Assembly (NCBI GenBank): GCA_943912755.1 | Contig: CALTWF010000003.1 | Span: forward strand, 62,001 to 126,000 | Direction: 5' to 3' | DNA length: 64,000 nucleotides | Origin: an uncultured Pseudomonas sp. | Lineage (GTDB): Bacteria > Pseudomonadota > Gammaproteobacteria > Pseudomonadales > Pseudomonadaceae | In this document: piece by piece, positions 37,355-45,341 of the stretch | How the letters are laid out: each line of letters begins with the position of its first letter | Position numbering within the stretch: position 1 is the stretch's first letter | Made by a program: the position numbers and the translations under genes | Notes under the pieces: model-generated | Database searches by the model: none | Seen by the model: the letters and a program-made list of their open reading frames with translations, nothing else | Told to the model about the DNA's origin: nothing

Positions 37355-38833
37355 ATGTTCAAGACCGCTCAATTGGAATCGGTGAAGGCCTGGATCAGCG
37401 ACCCGACCCATGCCGCACAATCCCTGCATGTACGCATCCAGCGCGCCATTCGCCAGCTGATCCTCGATGGCGCGCTGGCGGCGGGCAAGCCGCTGCCGGC
37501 CACGCGGCCGCTGGCCAGCTCCCTCGGCGTGTCGCGGGACACCGTGGAAGCGGCCTACAGCCAGTTGCATGCCGAAGGCTTCATCGAGCGCCGGGTCGGC
37601 AGTGGCAGTTTCGTCTCGGAGCGCATCCGCCACCTGCCTTCGCGCACGCAATCGCGCGCGAAGGCCGGCACTGTGCAAGCCGAGCTGAGCCGCCGGGGCG
37701 CCGCGCTGTTTCGCGACGGCGGCGTGAACAACTTCCAGTACCCTCGCCCCTTTGCCCCGGGCGTCGCCGAAACGCGCAACTTCCCCCTGCCGATCTGGGA
37801 GCGGCTTGAGCGCCAGGTCGTCAAGGAACACGGCACCCGGGCCCTGCTGCACAGCGCACCACAAGGCATGGAAGTGCTGCGCAGCGCGATCGCCGACTAC
37901 CTCAATCTCGAACGCGGGGCCCAGGCCAGCGCTGACCGCGTGCTGATCCTGACCAGCTCGCAGCAGGCGCTCGGTCTATGTGCCCAGGTGCTGATGGATC
38001 CCGGCGAGCGGGTGCTGGTGGAGGACCCGATGTACCACGGCGCGCGAAAGGCCATCGATGCCGCCGGCCTGCTGAGCGTGGCCATCCCCGTCGACGGGCA
38101 CGGCTTGCAGGTCGAGGGCCTGGCCGAACGGGGCGCCGATGCCCGGGCGGTATTTCTCACTCCGTCGCACCAGTTTCCCAGCGGCACCACGCTGTCCCTC
38201 GACCGGCGCCTGGCCGTGATCGAATGGGCGCGGCAACGGCACGCCTGGATCATCGAGGACGATTACGATAGCGAGTTCCACTACGAAGGCCGGCCCACCG
38301 CCTGCGTGCAGGGCCTCGACCGCCATGAGCGGACGCTGTACATCGGCACCTTCACCAAGTCCATGTTCCCTGGCTTGCGCATCGGCTACATGGTCCTGCC
38401 GCCGCAACTGGTCGCACCGATGACGGCGGCGCGCACCCTGCAGGACGGACACAGCCCTTCACTCTCGCAACTGACCCTGGCGCGCTTTATTGAAGGCGGC
38501 CATCTCGGCGCCCATGTGCGCACCATGCGCTCGCTCTACGCGGCGCGCCGGGACATCCTCGCCGAGCTGCTGGACACCCAGCTGTCCGACTTCCTCATCC
38601 CGCGCCTGCCCGCAGGCGGCATGCAGATGCCCTGCTTGTTTACCCGGCCAATGGATGAAAGGGCGCTGGTGCTAGCAGCCAGGGCGGTGGGCGTGGATCT
38701 GCTGGGCATGGGCAGCCTGTACGCCCAACCGCGCAACGACGTGGGTTTGCTGATGGGATTTGCAGCGCATACGCCAGCGGAATTGACGGCCGCAGTGAAA
38801 AGGCTGAAGAAGGTCATGGGCAAAATGGTCTGA
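37355..38833 (+). CDS. MocR-type PLP-dependent transcriptional regulator
   Basis: A 492-residue regulator with a GntR winged HTH (SLHVRIQRAIRQLILDGALAAGKPLPATRPLASSLGVSRDTV, about residues 22-75) and a class I aminotransferase-like domain from about residue 120. The PLP lysine is in GTFTKSMFPGLRIGY. MocR proteins use PLP as a co-effector to sense amines or amino acids. It lies 66 bases after the cupin gene; its role in this cluster is likely but unproven, as IclR already flanks the other end. Confidence 0.92.
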   Translation: MFKTAQLESVKAWISDPTHAAQSLHVRIQRAIRQLILDGALAAGKPLPATRPLASSLGVSRDTVEAAYSQLHAEGFIERRVGSGSFVSERIRHLPSRTQSRAKAGTVQAELSRRGAALFRDGGVNNFQYPRPFAPGVAETRNFPLPIWERLERQVVKEHGTRALLHSAPQGMEVLRSAIADYLNLERGAQASADRVLILTSSQQALGLCAQVLMDPGERVLVEDPMYHGARKAIDAAGLLSVAIPVDGHGLQVEGLAERGADARAVFLTPSHQFPSGTTLSLDRRLAVIEWARQRHAWIIEDDYDSEFHYEGRPTACVQGLDRHERTLYIGTFTKSMFPGLRIGYMVLPPQLVAPMTAARTLQDGHSPSLSQLTLARFIEGGHLGAHVRTMRSLYAARRDILAELLDTQLSDFLIPRLPAGGMQMPCLFTRPMDERALVLAARAVGVDLLGMGSLYAQPRNDVGLLMGFAAHTPAELTAAVKRLKKVMGKMV

Positions 38834-38934
38834 TCCACGCATGTAAATTGGTCGGTCAAATCAGGCCATTCGCACTCTATAAATCGCTCCCAGGCAGTCG
38901 CTCGTTCCGATCGGCTCGAACAGGAGCTTTACCC

Positions 38935-39405
38935 ATGGCAGCAGAACAACAATCGATAACGGTTCGCCCCTTGGCACAGGGGGATCTGGAGCAGTGGTGC
39001 GAATACTGGAGCGCCTACCAGGTCTTCTACAGAGTGGACCTGGGCATGGACATCACCCGGCTTACCTGGGAGCGCTTCTTCGATCCCAGGGAGCCGGTGC
39101 ACTGTGCCGTCGCGGCGGACGGCGAACGGATCTACGGTTTCGTGCACTACGTGTTCCACCGCTCCACCTGGGGCCGGAAAGACTTCTGCTACCTCGAAGA
39201 TCTGTACGTCTGCCCGAGCGCGCGCGGGCGGATGATCGGCAAGCAACTGATCGAATACGTCCAGGGCCAGGCGCGGGAAAAAGCCTGCGAGCGGCTGTAC
39301 TGGCACACCCAGGAAAGCAACCGCACGGCGCAGCGGCTGTATGACTGGATCGCGGAAAAGCCGGGGGTGATCGAGTATCGGATGGGGCTGGCTCCGGAGA
39401 AGTAA
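38935..39405 (+). CDS. GNAT family N-acetyltransferase
   Basis: A 156-residue acetyltransferase. The core CYLEDLYVCPSARGRMIGKQLIEYVQGQA contains the R-G-R-M-I-G acetyl-CoA loop, and RLYWHTQESNRTAQRLYDWIAEKPG is the usual C-terminal half. CAGGAG precedes ATG at 38935, which is therefore chosen over an open frame from 38848. The substrate is unknown. It is downstream of the MocR gene and may have an independent promoter. Confidence 0.88.
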   Translation: MAAEQQSITVRPLAQGDLEQWCEYWSAYQVFYRVDLGMDITRLTWERFFDPREPVHCAVAADGERIYGFVHYVFHRSTWGRKDFCYLEDLYVCPSARGRMIGKQLIEYVQGQAREKACERLYWHTQESNRTAQRLYDWIAEKPGVIEYRMGLAPEK

Positions 39406-39435
39406 CCCGAAGCCTGATGATTCATTGGCAGTCCC

Positions 39436-39537
39436 GGCCTTATCGCTGGCAAGCCAGCTCCCACAGGGGCAGTGCCGTGCACAGCCCCTGTGGCTGGTCC
39501 AGAAAACCCTGTGGGAGCCGGCTTGCCGGCGATGAGG
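39436..39537. repeat. Three-part REP cluster (BIME-like)
   Basis: An arm GGCCTTATCGCTGGCAAGCC...CCCACAGGGG, an internal CACAGCCCCTGTGG palindrome and a diverged inverse arm GGGAGCCGGCTTGCCGGCGATGAGG. The second arm has GCCGGC in place of GCTGGC, so it is a mixed REP type. It separates the GNAT gene from the receptor gene. Confidence 0.82.
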
Positions 39538-39571
39538 TCAGCAGTAGCACATGAGATTTCGTGGCCTGAAA

Positions 39572-41974
39572 TCAGAAATCCCCGCGCAACGACACCATGT
39601 AGCTGCGCGGCGCACCGTAGGTGGTGCCGCGGGTCCAGTAGCCGGTCGAGTCGAAGTACTTGCGGTCCAGCAGGTTGTCGATATCAACGCCCACCGTCCA
39701 GTTCTGGTCGACCTTGTACGCCGCACGGGCATCGAACAGCGCACGGCCGCTGTTGCTCACGCCGTTGTAGGCGTCGTAGTAGGAGTTCTGCGCGGAAACG
39801 CCGCCCCCCACACTGAAGCGACTCCACTCACCCGGCAGGGTGTAGTTGGCGTTGGCCCGCAGCATGTGCTTCGGCGTTTGCGCGGAGATCGGCCCGCCAT
39901 CCTGGGAACTGGTGGTGTTGAAGGTATAACCCGCCGCCACTTGCAGACCCGGCAGCACTTCGCCACTGGCCTCGGCTTCGAAGCCCTTGCTGCGGTTGAT
40001 GCCATCGCTGTTCAGGTAGCAGCGTCCGGCGACATCCTGCGGGCATTTTCCGGTGTTCTCGTAGTCCCGCGCGGCAACGTCTTCCTGCTCGATGTAGAAC
40101 ACCGCGAAGGAAACGTTCAGGCGCTTGTCGAGCAGTTCGCCCTTGATCCCGGTTTCGTAGTTGGAGCCGATGGCCGGGTCGAGCATGCCGCCGCTGGCGG
40201 TACGGTAGCTGGCCTGGGGCATGAAGATATCGGCGTAGCTGGCGTACCACGACCAGTTCTGATCGAGGTCGTAGATGGCACCGACGAAGGGCGTGAATTC
40301 GTGCCGTTGCTCGTTGGTAGTGACCAGGTCGCCGTTCCAGGCCTCGGTCTTGTACCAGCTCAGGCGCGCGCCGAGCACCAGGCTCAGGTCCTCGGTCATG
40401 TGCAGCCGGGCATTCAGGTAGGTGCCGTAGCGGGTATCGATGGTGTCGTCCTTGGCATCCCAGGCAGGTCGGGCGGGCTCGGCGAACAGGTGGTGATCGG
40501 GGTCGAAGACGTTTAGCGGCAGCGGCGTGGACAGGCGCGCCGTCGCGTCCTTGTCGTTCATCTTGCGCTTCGACCAGTTGGCCCCCAGCGACACCTGGTG
40601 GCTCAGCCCGAAGGCTTCGAAGTCACCGTCGAGGTGGCCATCGATGGCATTGGCGGTGACATCGAACTTGTGGAAGCTGGTGCCGGAAATCATCGGCCCG
40701 GTCGGACTGCCGTACTCCAGGGTGTCATCCGCGCTCCACTCGATGGCGCTGCGGTTGAAGCCGCTTTCGGAATGGGATACGGCGAGCTTGCTGCTCCAGT
40801 TTTCGTTGAAGCGATGGCTGAGGTCGGCAAACACCTCATCGGTGTGCGTCTGCAGTTTCGCCCAGTCCTGGCCGAGGAAAGTCGAGCGCTTGAGGTGAGG
40901 GTTGCTGCCATCGGGGTTGTTCGGCAGGCCGAGGACGCTGTAGCCGTCGATGCGCGAGGTCTGACGGCGCAGTCCCACGGCTACGGTGGTAGCGTCGCTC
41001 AGGTCGCCTTCGACGATGCCGTACAGCAGCGGTCGCTTGCTCTCGGTAACGTCGATGAACGAGTGCTTGTCCTCGTAGGACGCAACCATGCGCCCACGCA
41101 GGGTGCCTTCGCTGTTCAGCTTGCCGCTGGCATCCAGATCGAGGCGGTAGTTGTCCCAGGAACCGGCGCGGGTGGTGACGGAAAAACGCGGCTCGACGGT
41201 CGGGCGCTTGCGTACCAGGTTCACCGCACCGCCCGGACCGCCCGCCCCCACCAACAGGCCGGCAGCACCGCGCAGGACTTCGACGCGATCGAACATCGCC
41301 ATGTCCGGAATCATCCAGCCGGTGTAGGCGAACGCCTGCCCGGCCACGCCATCGACCATGTAGCTGTCATCGGTCAGGTCGAAGCCACGGGAGCTGAAGT
41401 GGTTGTTGCCGTAGCCACGGTTGGCGCGGGTGATGCCGGGAGTCTGGGCCATCACCTGGTCCAGGGACACCAGGTTCTTGTCGTCCATCAGCTTGCGGGT
41501 GACCACGGTTACCGACTGCGGGGTGTTGCGCAGGGATTGTGCGGTCTTGCCGATGGTCACCGCGCCGGTGGTGTAGGACCCGCTACCTTCGGTGGTCTCG
41601 CCCAGGACGGTGCCGTTGATGCTGGTAGCGCCCAGCTCCATCGCGCCTTGGCTCTCGACCGCCGGCATCACGCTGAAACTGCCACTGCCGGTGACGATCA
41701 CCTGCAACCGGCTACCCGCCAGCGCCTGCTGCAACGCCTGCACCACGCTCATTTCGCCACGGATCGCCGGGGCCTGTTTGCCCGCCACCAGCGCGGGGTC
41801 CAGGGAAATCACCTGGCCGCTCTGCCGGGCAATCGCGTTCAGGGTGTGCGCCAGGCTGGCAGCCGGCAGGTCGAAACGCAGCAGCTGTTGCTGCTGGGAT
41901 CCTTCGGCCCGGGCGAAGGCCGTGGGCGCGGCGGCCAGGGCGATGGCAAGGGCGAGGGGCCAGGGTTTGAACAC
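39572..41974 (-). CDS. TonB-dependent siderophore receptor with STN signalling domain
   Basis: An 800-residue outer-membrane receptor. After a signal peptide (about 1-25) comes a secretin/TonB N-terminal (STN) domain (FDLPAASLAHTLNAIARQSG and LQQALAGSRLQVIV), then the plug (ETPQSVTVVTRK-like GKTAQSLRNTPQSVTVV) and a 22-strand barrel ending in MVSLRGDF (C-terminal Phe). The STN domain transduces ligand binding to the FecR next door. It starts with GTG at 41974 with AGGAG. The siderophore is unknown. Confidence 0.9.
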   Translation of the reverse strand: MFKPWPLALAIALAAAPTAFARAEGSQQQQLLRFDLPAASLAHTLNAIARQSGQVISLDPALVAGKQAPAIRGEMSVVQALQQALAGSRLQVIVTGSGSFSVMPAVESQGAMELGATSINGTVLGETTEGSGSYTTGAVTIGKTAQSLRNTPQSVTVVTRKLMDDKNLVSLDQVMAQTPGITRANRGYGNNHFSSRGFDLTDDSYMVDGVAGQAFAYTGWMIPDMAMFDRVEVLRGAAGLLVGAGGPGGAVNLVRKRPTVEPRFSVTTRAGSWDNYRLDLDASGKLNSEGTLRGRMVASYEDKHSFIDVTESKRPLLYGIVEGDLSDATTVAVGLRRQTSRIDGYSVLGLPNNPDGSNPHLKRSTFLGQDWAKLQTHTDEVFADLSHRFNENWSSKLAVSHSESGFNRSAIEWSADDTLEYGSPTGPMISGTSFHKFDVTANAIDGHLDGDFEAFGLSHQVSLGANWSKRKMNDKDATARLSTPLPLNVFDPDHHLFAEPARPAWDAKDDTIDTRYGTYLNARLHMTEDLSLVLGARLSWYKTEAWNGDLVTTNEQRHEFTPFVGAIYDLDQNWSWYASYADIFMPQASYRTASGGMLDPAIGSNYETGIKGELLDKRLNVSFAVFYIEQEDVAARDYENTGKCPQDVAGRCYLNSDGINRSKGFEAEASGEVLPGLQVAAGYTFNTTSSQDGGPISAQTPKHMLRANANYTLPGEWSRFSVGGGVSAQNSYYDAYNGVSNSGRALFDARAAYKVDQNWTVGVDIDNLLDRKYFDSTGYWTRGTTYGAPRSYMVSLRGDF

Positions 41975-42033
41975 GGGAACTCTCCTGATTGTGTTGGCGT
42001 TGTCAGGAGAGAGGTGCAACGAGCGCAAAAAAC

Positions 42034-42057
42034 CGGACACGAATGAGAAAGATTTTT
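42034..42057 (-). promoter_or_regulatory. Candidate Fur-like box and ECF promoter upstream of receptor 1
   Basis: On the plus strand ACGAATGAGAAAGATTTTT (42039-42057) matches the 19-base Fur consensus at 11 positions by hand count. Next to it, minus-strand CGTGTCCG (42041-42034) is similar to CGGGTCCG upstream of receptor 2. Both could be part of an iron-starvation sigma promoter in the 96-base fecR-receptor gap. Weak evidence. Confidence 0.3.
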
Positions 42058-42070
42058 TCTTGCATCGGCG

Positions 42071-43018
42071 TCAGGGCGCGTCGATCAAGGTCAGCCAGGG
42101 CCCGTAGCGCTTGACCCGAATCGGCAGGGTTTCCGCCAGTGCGGCCAGGGTGCGGTCGCTGTCATCCAGGGGGAACACGCCCTGCACGCGCAAATCGCGG
42201 ACCTGCGGGCTAACCCGGATAAAGCCGGAGCGGTATGGACGCAAGGCGTCGATCAGGGTCGCCAGGGATTCGTCGATGATGCTCAGGCGGCCGTCGACCC
42301 AGTCGGCGCGGTAGGCCTGGCCGGGCGGTAGTGGCTCGATACGCTGCGGGTACAGCATCGCGGCCTGGCCCTCGGCCAGGTCCCTGCTTTCGCCGGTGGG
42401 CAACGAGGTACGGACCGCGTGCTCCAGCACCACTACGCGGGTGCTGTCCGCCAGTTGCTCGACCAGGAAACGCGTGCCCAGGGCACGGATATCGCCCTGG
42501 TCACTGCGCACGATAAACGGCCGCTCCGGGTCCGCAGCCACCTGGACCACCAGCGCGCCGCGATACAGGCGCAACAGCCGACGCTGGGCGGAGAAGTCGC
42601 AATCCACCGCGCTGTCCGCGTTCAGTTGCAGGCGGCTGCCATCATTCAGTGACACACTGCGGCGCTCGCCGGTACCGGTTCTCAGGTCCGCAAGCAGCGT
42701 GCGGCCGCTCTCGCTGTGTCCACCGAGCCACAGCCCGCCACCGAGCAGCCCCAGGCCGACGATACCCCGCAGTACCCCCCGGCGACCGGTTTCCGGTTGC
42801 AGCAAGGTGTCACGCAGCACTCCGGGCGCACGCCGGGCAACGTCGTAGTGCTTGCCAAGTCCACGTTGCAATTGCTCCCAGGCTGCGGCATTGGCCGGGC
42901 TCTGGCTCAGCCACGACTGAAAACTCGCCTGCTGCCTGGTGTCGTCGGGCCCCGAACGCAAGCGGACCATCCAGGCAATCGCCTCCTCCGCCACCGGGTC
43001 CAGCGCGTTGCGGCTCAT
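42071..43018 (-). CDS. FecR family anti-sigma/signal transducer
   Basis: A 315-residue inner-membrane regulator that relays the receptor signal to the ECF sigma factor. The N-terminal cytoplasmic DUF4880-like part (PVAEEAIAWMVRLRSG, residues 8-60, with FQSWLSQSPANAAAWEQLQ) binds the sigma. One membrane helix (GIVGLGLLGGGLWLGGH, about residue 90) follows a twin-Arg (GRRGVLRG). The periplasmic FecR domain contains GDIRALGTRFLVEQL. It overlaps the fecI stop by four bases. Confidence 0.9.
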   Translation of the reverse strand: MSRNALDPVAEEAIAWMVRLRSGPDDTRQQASFQSWLSQSPANAAAWEQLQRGLGKHYDVARRAPGVLRDTLLQPETGRRGVLRGIVGLGLLGGGLWLGGHSESGRTLLADLRTGTGERRSVSLNDGSRLQLNADSAVDCDFSAQRRLLRLYRGALVVQVAADPERPFIVRSDQGDIRALGTRFLVEQLADSTRVVVLEHAVRTSLPTGESRDLAEGQAAMLYPQRIEPLPPGQAYRADWVDGRLSIIDESLATLIDALRPYRSGFIRVSPQVRDLRVQGVFPLDDSDRTLAALAETLPIRVKRYGPWLTLIDAP

Positions 43019-43521
43019 GACTGCGCCCCGCTCAGGTAGCACTCGCGCAGGGCCTGGGTCATGTAGCGGCCGACGGTACGCTGGCAGATACTCAGACGGC
43101 GGCCGATTTCCGCGTAGCTGAGGCCATCGAGCTGGCTCATCAGGAAGGCTTTTTTCACGATCAGCGGCAGTCCGGCCAGGGTTCGATCGATGGTGTGCAG
43201 GGCTTCCAGCAACAGGTGGGTCTCTTCCGGCGAAGGCGCCAGTTCTTCCGGCAGCAGCATCAGGCGTTCGAGATACGCCAGCTCCAGGCGGCGACGGCGA
43301 TGGCGGTCGAAGATCAGGCGACGGGCGATGGTGGAGAGATAGGCACGGGGCTGCTCGATGCTTTCCGGGTCGACCCGCGAACTGAGGAGTTGGCAGAACG
43401 TCTCCGCCGCGGTGTCTTCCGCGTCTGCGCGATTGCTCAGATGCCGCCGTACATGCTGCAACAGCCAACGGTGGTGGTCGCTGAAGAAGAAACCCAGTTT
43501 ATTGGTGTTGGAGGCGGGCAC
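43015..43521 (-). CDS. ECF sigma factor, FecI type
   Basis: A 168-residue sigma factor with region 2 (RADAEDTAAETFCQLLSSRV and AYLSTIARRLIFDRHRRRRLE) and region 4 (LPLIVKKAFLMSQLDGLSYAEIGRRLSICQRTVGRYM). It would direct RNA polymerase to the adjacent receptor promoter when the FecR partner is activated. It starts with GTG at 43521 with AGG upstream. A Fur-like sequence lies 17 bases before it, on the expected side for iron control. It is 138 bases from tRNA-Ser. Confidence 0.92.
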   Translation of the reverse strand: MPASNTNKLGFFFSDHHRWLLQHVRRHLSNRADAEDTAAETFCQLLSSRVDPESIEQPRAYLSTIARRLIFDRHRRRRLELAYLERLMLLPEELAPSPEETHLLLEALHTIDRTLAGLPLIVKKAFLMSQLDGLSYAEIGRRLSICQRTVGRYMTQALRECYLSGAQS

Positions 43522-43537
43522 GGGACGGGGACCTGAA

Positions 43538-43556
43538 GCAAATGAGAAAGAGTCGC
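43538..43556 (-). promoter_or_regulatory. Candidate Fur-like box upstream of fecI 1
   Basis: GCAAATGAGAAAGAGTCGC matches the 19-base Fur consensus at 11 of 19 positions by hand count, sharing AATGAGAAAGA with the site upstream of receptor 1. It lies 17 bases before the GTG of the sigma gene, so it could overlap its promoter. Modest evidence. Confidence 0.35.
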
Positions 43557-43617
43557 AATCTTATAGAGAGGACAACGCTTCCCGCAATGCTTGGCCTTAC
43601 AAAGTCCCTGAAACGAC

Positions 43618-43651
43618 AAAGCCCCTGAAACTTTGCAGTTTCAGGGGCTTT
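43618..43651 (-). terminator. Terminator after tRNA-Ser
   Basis: AAAGCCCCTGAAAC / GTTTCAGGGGCTTT is a perfect 14-bp stem with a 6-base loop, nine bases past the tRNA 3' end on the minus strand. It could also serve in the other orientation. Confidence 0.85.
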
Positions 43652-43659
43652 GGCTTGTA

Positions 43660-43749
43660 TGGCGGAGAGATAGGGATTTGAACCCTAGGTACTGTTGCCA
43701 GTACAACGGATTTCGAATCCGTCCCGTTCGGCCACTCCGGCATCTCTCC
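43660..43749 (-). tRNA. tRNA-Ser (anticodon CGA)
   Basis: A 90-base class II tRNA read on the minus strand: acceptor GGAGAGA / TCTCTCC with encoded 3' GCCA, anticodon stem ACGGA / TCCGT with loop TTCGAAA giving anticodon CGA (reads UCG), a long variable arm, and the T-loop GGTTCGAAT. It follows purC on the same strand and precedes the FecIR system. Confidence 0.96.
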
Positions 43750-43842
43750 AGTGGCGCGCATCATACCAGCACTTTTTCCAAAGGCGAAGCCTTTTGATGA
43801 AAAAAATCGCGTGCTTTCAGATGCTTGCGCGAACGTGCCGGT

Positions 43843-44553
43843 TTACAGCGGCACGCCCAGGCGTTTGGCGACTTCTTCGTAGGCTTCGATGACATCACCG
43901 AGGCCCTGACGGAAGCGGTCCTTGTCCATCTTCTTGCGGGTTTCCTTGTCCCACAGGCGGCAGCCATCCGGGCTGAACTCGTCGCCCAGGACGATCTCGC
44001 CATGGAACACGCCGAATTCCAGCTTGAAGTCGACCAGCAGCAGGCCGGCGTCGTCGAACAGCTTGGTCAGCACTTCGTTGACCTTCAGCGACAGCGCTTT
44101 CATCTTCACCAGTTGCTCGGCGGTACCCCAGCCAAAGGCAACCACGTGGGATTCGTTGATGAACGGATCGCCCTTTTCGTCGTTCTTCAGGAACAGCTCG
44201 AAGGTCGACGGCTCCAGCTTGATACCTTCCTCGACACCCAGGCGCTTGACCAGGCTGCCGGCGGCGTAGTTGCGCACCACGCACTCGACCGGAATCATGT
44301 CGAGCTTCTTCACCAGGCATTCGTTGTCGCCCAGCAGTTTGTCGAACTGGGTCGGGACACCGGCCTCTTCCAGCTTTTGCATGATGAAGGCATTGAACTT
44401 GTTGTTCACCATGCCCTTGCGGTCGAGCTGTTCGATACGCTTGCCGTCGAAGGCCGAGGTGTCGTTACGGAACAGCAGGATCAAACGGTCGGCGTCGTCG
44501 GTCTTGTAAACCGACTTGGCTTTGCCGCGGTAGAGTTCTTCACGTTTTTCCAT
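43843..44553 (-). CDS. purC: Phosphoribosylaminoimidazole-succinocarboxamide synthase
   Basis: A 236-residue purine-biosynthesis enzyme (SAICAR synthetase) that joins aspartate to CAIR using ATP. Family blocks are [39 protein letters not shown] and LVDFKLEFG, with [12 protein letters not shown] near the end. GGAG precedes the ATG. It is the last coding gene of the dapA-bamC-MBL-purC run. Confidence 0.95.
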   Translation of the reverse strand: MEKREELYRGKAKSVYKTDDADRLILLFRNDTSAFDGKRIEQLDRKGMVNNKFNAFIMQKLEEAGVPTQFDKLLGDNECLVKKLDMIPVECVVRNYAAGSLVKRLGVEEGIKLEPSTFELFLKNDEKGDPFINESHVVAFGWGTAEQLVKMKALSLKVNEVLTKLFDDAGLLLVDFKLEFGVFHGEIVLGDEFSPDGCRLWDKETRKKMDKDRFRQGLGDVIEAYEEVAKRLGVPL

Positions 44554-44582
44554 GATGGGCTCCGCTTGCTAAATGAGAGGGG

Positions 44583-45341
44583 CTAGACGATTTCGCGCCA
44601 GTCGAGCCCACAATCCTGATTGGCCACTTGCAGCCAGTCCGGGTCGCACCCGAGGGTATCGACGAAACATTGCCGGGCCAGCTGTGGCAGGTTGTTCTTG
44701 CTGCTGAGATGGGCCAGCACCAGGTGCTGCAACTGTTCCCATCCCAGCTCCGCCACCAGGTTCGCAGCCTGGTGGTTGTTCAAATGTCCGTAGTCGCCGC
44801 CCACCCGTTGCTTGAGAAACATCGGGTAATGCCCACGCGCCAGCAGGTCGCGGCAGTGGTTGGCTTCAATCATCAGGGCGTCCAGGCCCCGGTAGTGCTC
44901 CAGCAGCGTCGAGTCGTAGCAGCCCAGGTCGGTCAGTACGCCCAAGCGGCGGCGGCCGTCGCTGAACACGTACTGCAAGGGCTCGAGTGCATCGTGGGTC
45001 ACGCCCACCGCACGGATGCTCAGGTCACCGACGTCGAAGCTGTCGTTGGCCGCGATAAAAGCAGTGGCTTCCAGTGGCTTGCGCAAACCGCGCAAGGTGC
45101 CTCGACTCAGGTACACCGGGACATTGTAGCGCCGTGCCAGCAAGCCCACCCCATGCACGTGGTCGGCATGTTCGTGGGTCACCAGCACGGCGCTCAGGCT
45201 GTCTGCCGTGATCCCGAGCCGCGCCAGGCGCCGCTCGGTTTCGCGCAGGGAAAAACCGCAATCGACCAGCACATGCGTATCGCCTGTACTGACCAGCGTG
45301 CCGTTTCCCTGGCTGCCGCTTCCGAGAACCGCGAAGCGCAC
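44583..45341 (-). CDS. MBL-fold metallo-hydrolase (YycJ/WalJ-like)
   Basis: A 252-residue metallo-beta-lactamase-fold hydrolase. The opening FAVLGSGSQGNGTLVSTG and the metal motif VTHEHADHVHG (HxHxDH) followed by LGVLTDLGCYD and LMIEANH are typical of the YycJ/phosphoribosyl cyclic phosphodiesterase-like group. The substrate is unknown, possibly nucleic acid. It starts with GTG directly after the bamC stop (TAAGTG). Its place between bamC and purC is conserved in Pseudomonas. Confidence 0.88.
   Translation of the reverse strand: MRFAVLGSGSQGNGTLVSTGDTHVLVDCGFSLRETERRLARLGITADSLSAVLVTHEHADHVHGVGLLARRYNVPVYLSRGTLRGLRKPLEATAFIAANDSFDVGDLSIRAVGVTHDALEPLQYVFSDGRRRLGVLTDLGCYDSTLLEHYRGLDALMIEANHCRDLLARGHYPMFLKQRVGGDYGHLNNHQAANLVAELGWEQLQHLVLAHLSSKNNLPQLARQCFVDTLGCDPDWLQVANQDCGLDWREIV

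Noticed and set aside
15096..39537. Repeated short sequences that could be read as a CRISPR array
   Set aside because: They are dispersed, inverted REP pairs with no regular spacers and no cas genes nearby.
43780..43808. AAAGGC-GAA-GCCTTT hairpin between purC and tRNA-Ser
   Set aside because: A short stem that may act as a weak purC terminator, but the flanking T-run is on the wrong side for the minus-strand transcript, so it was not listed.
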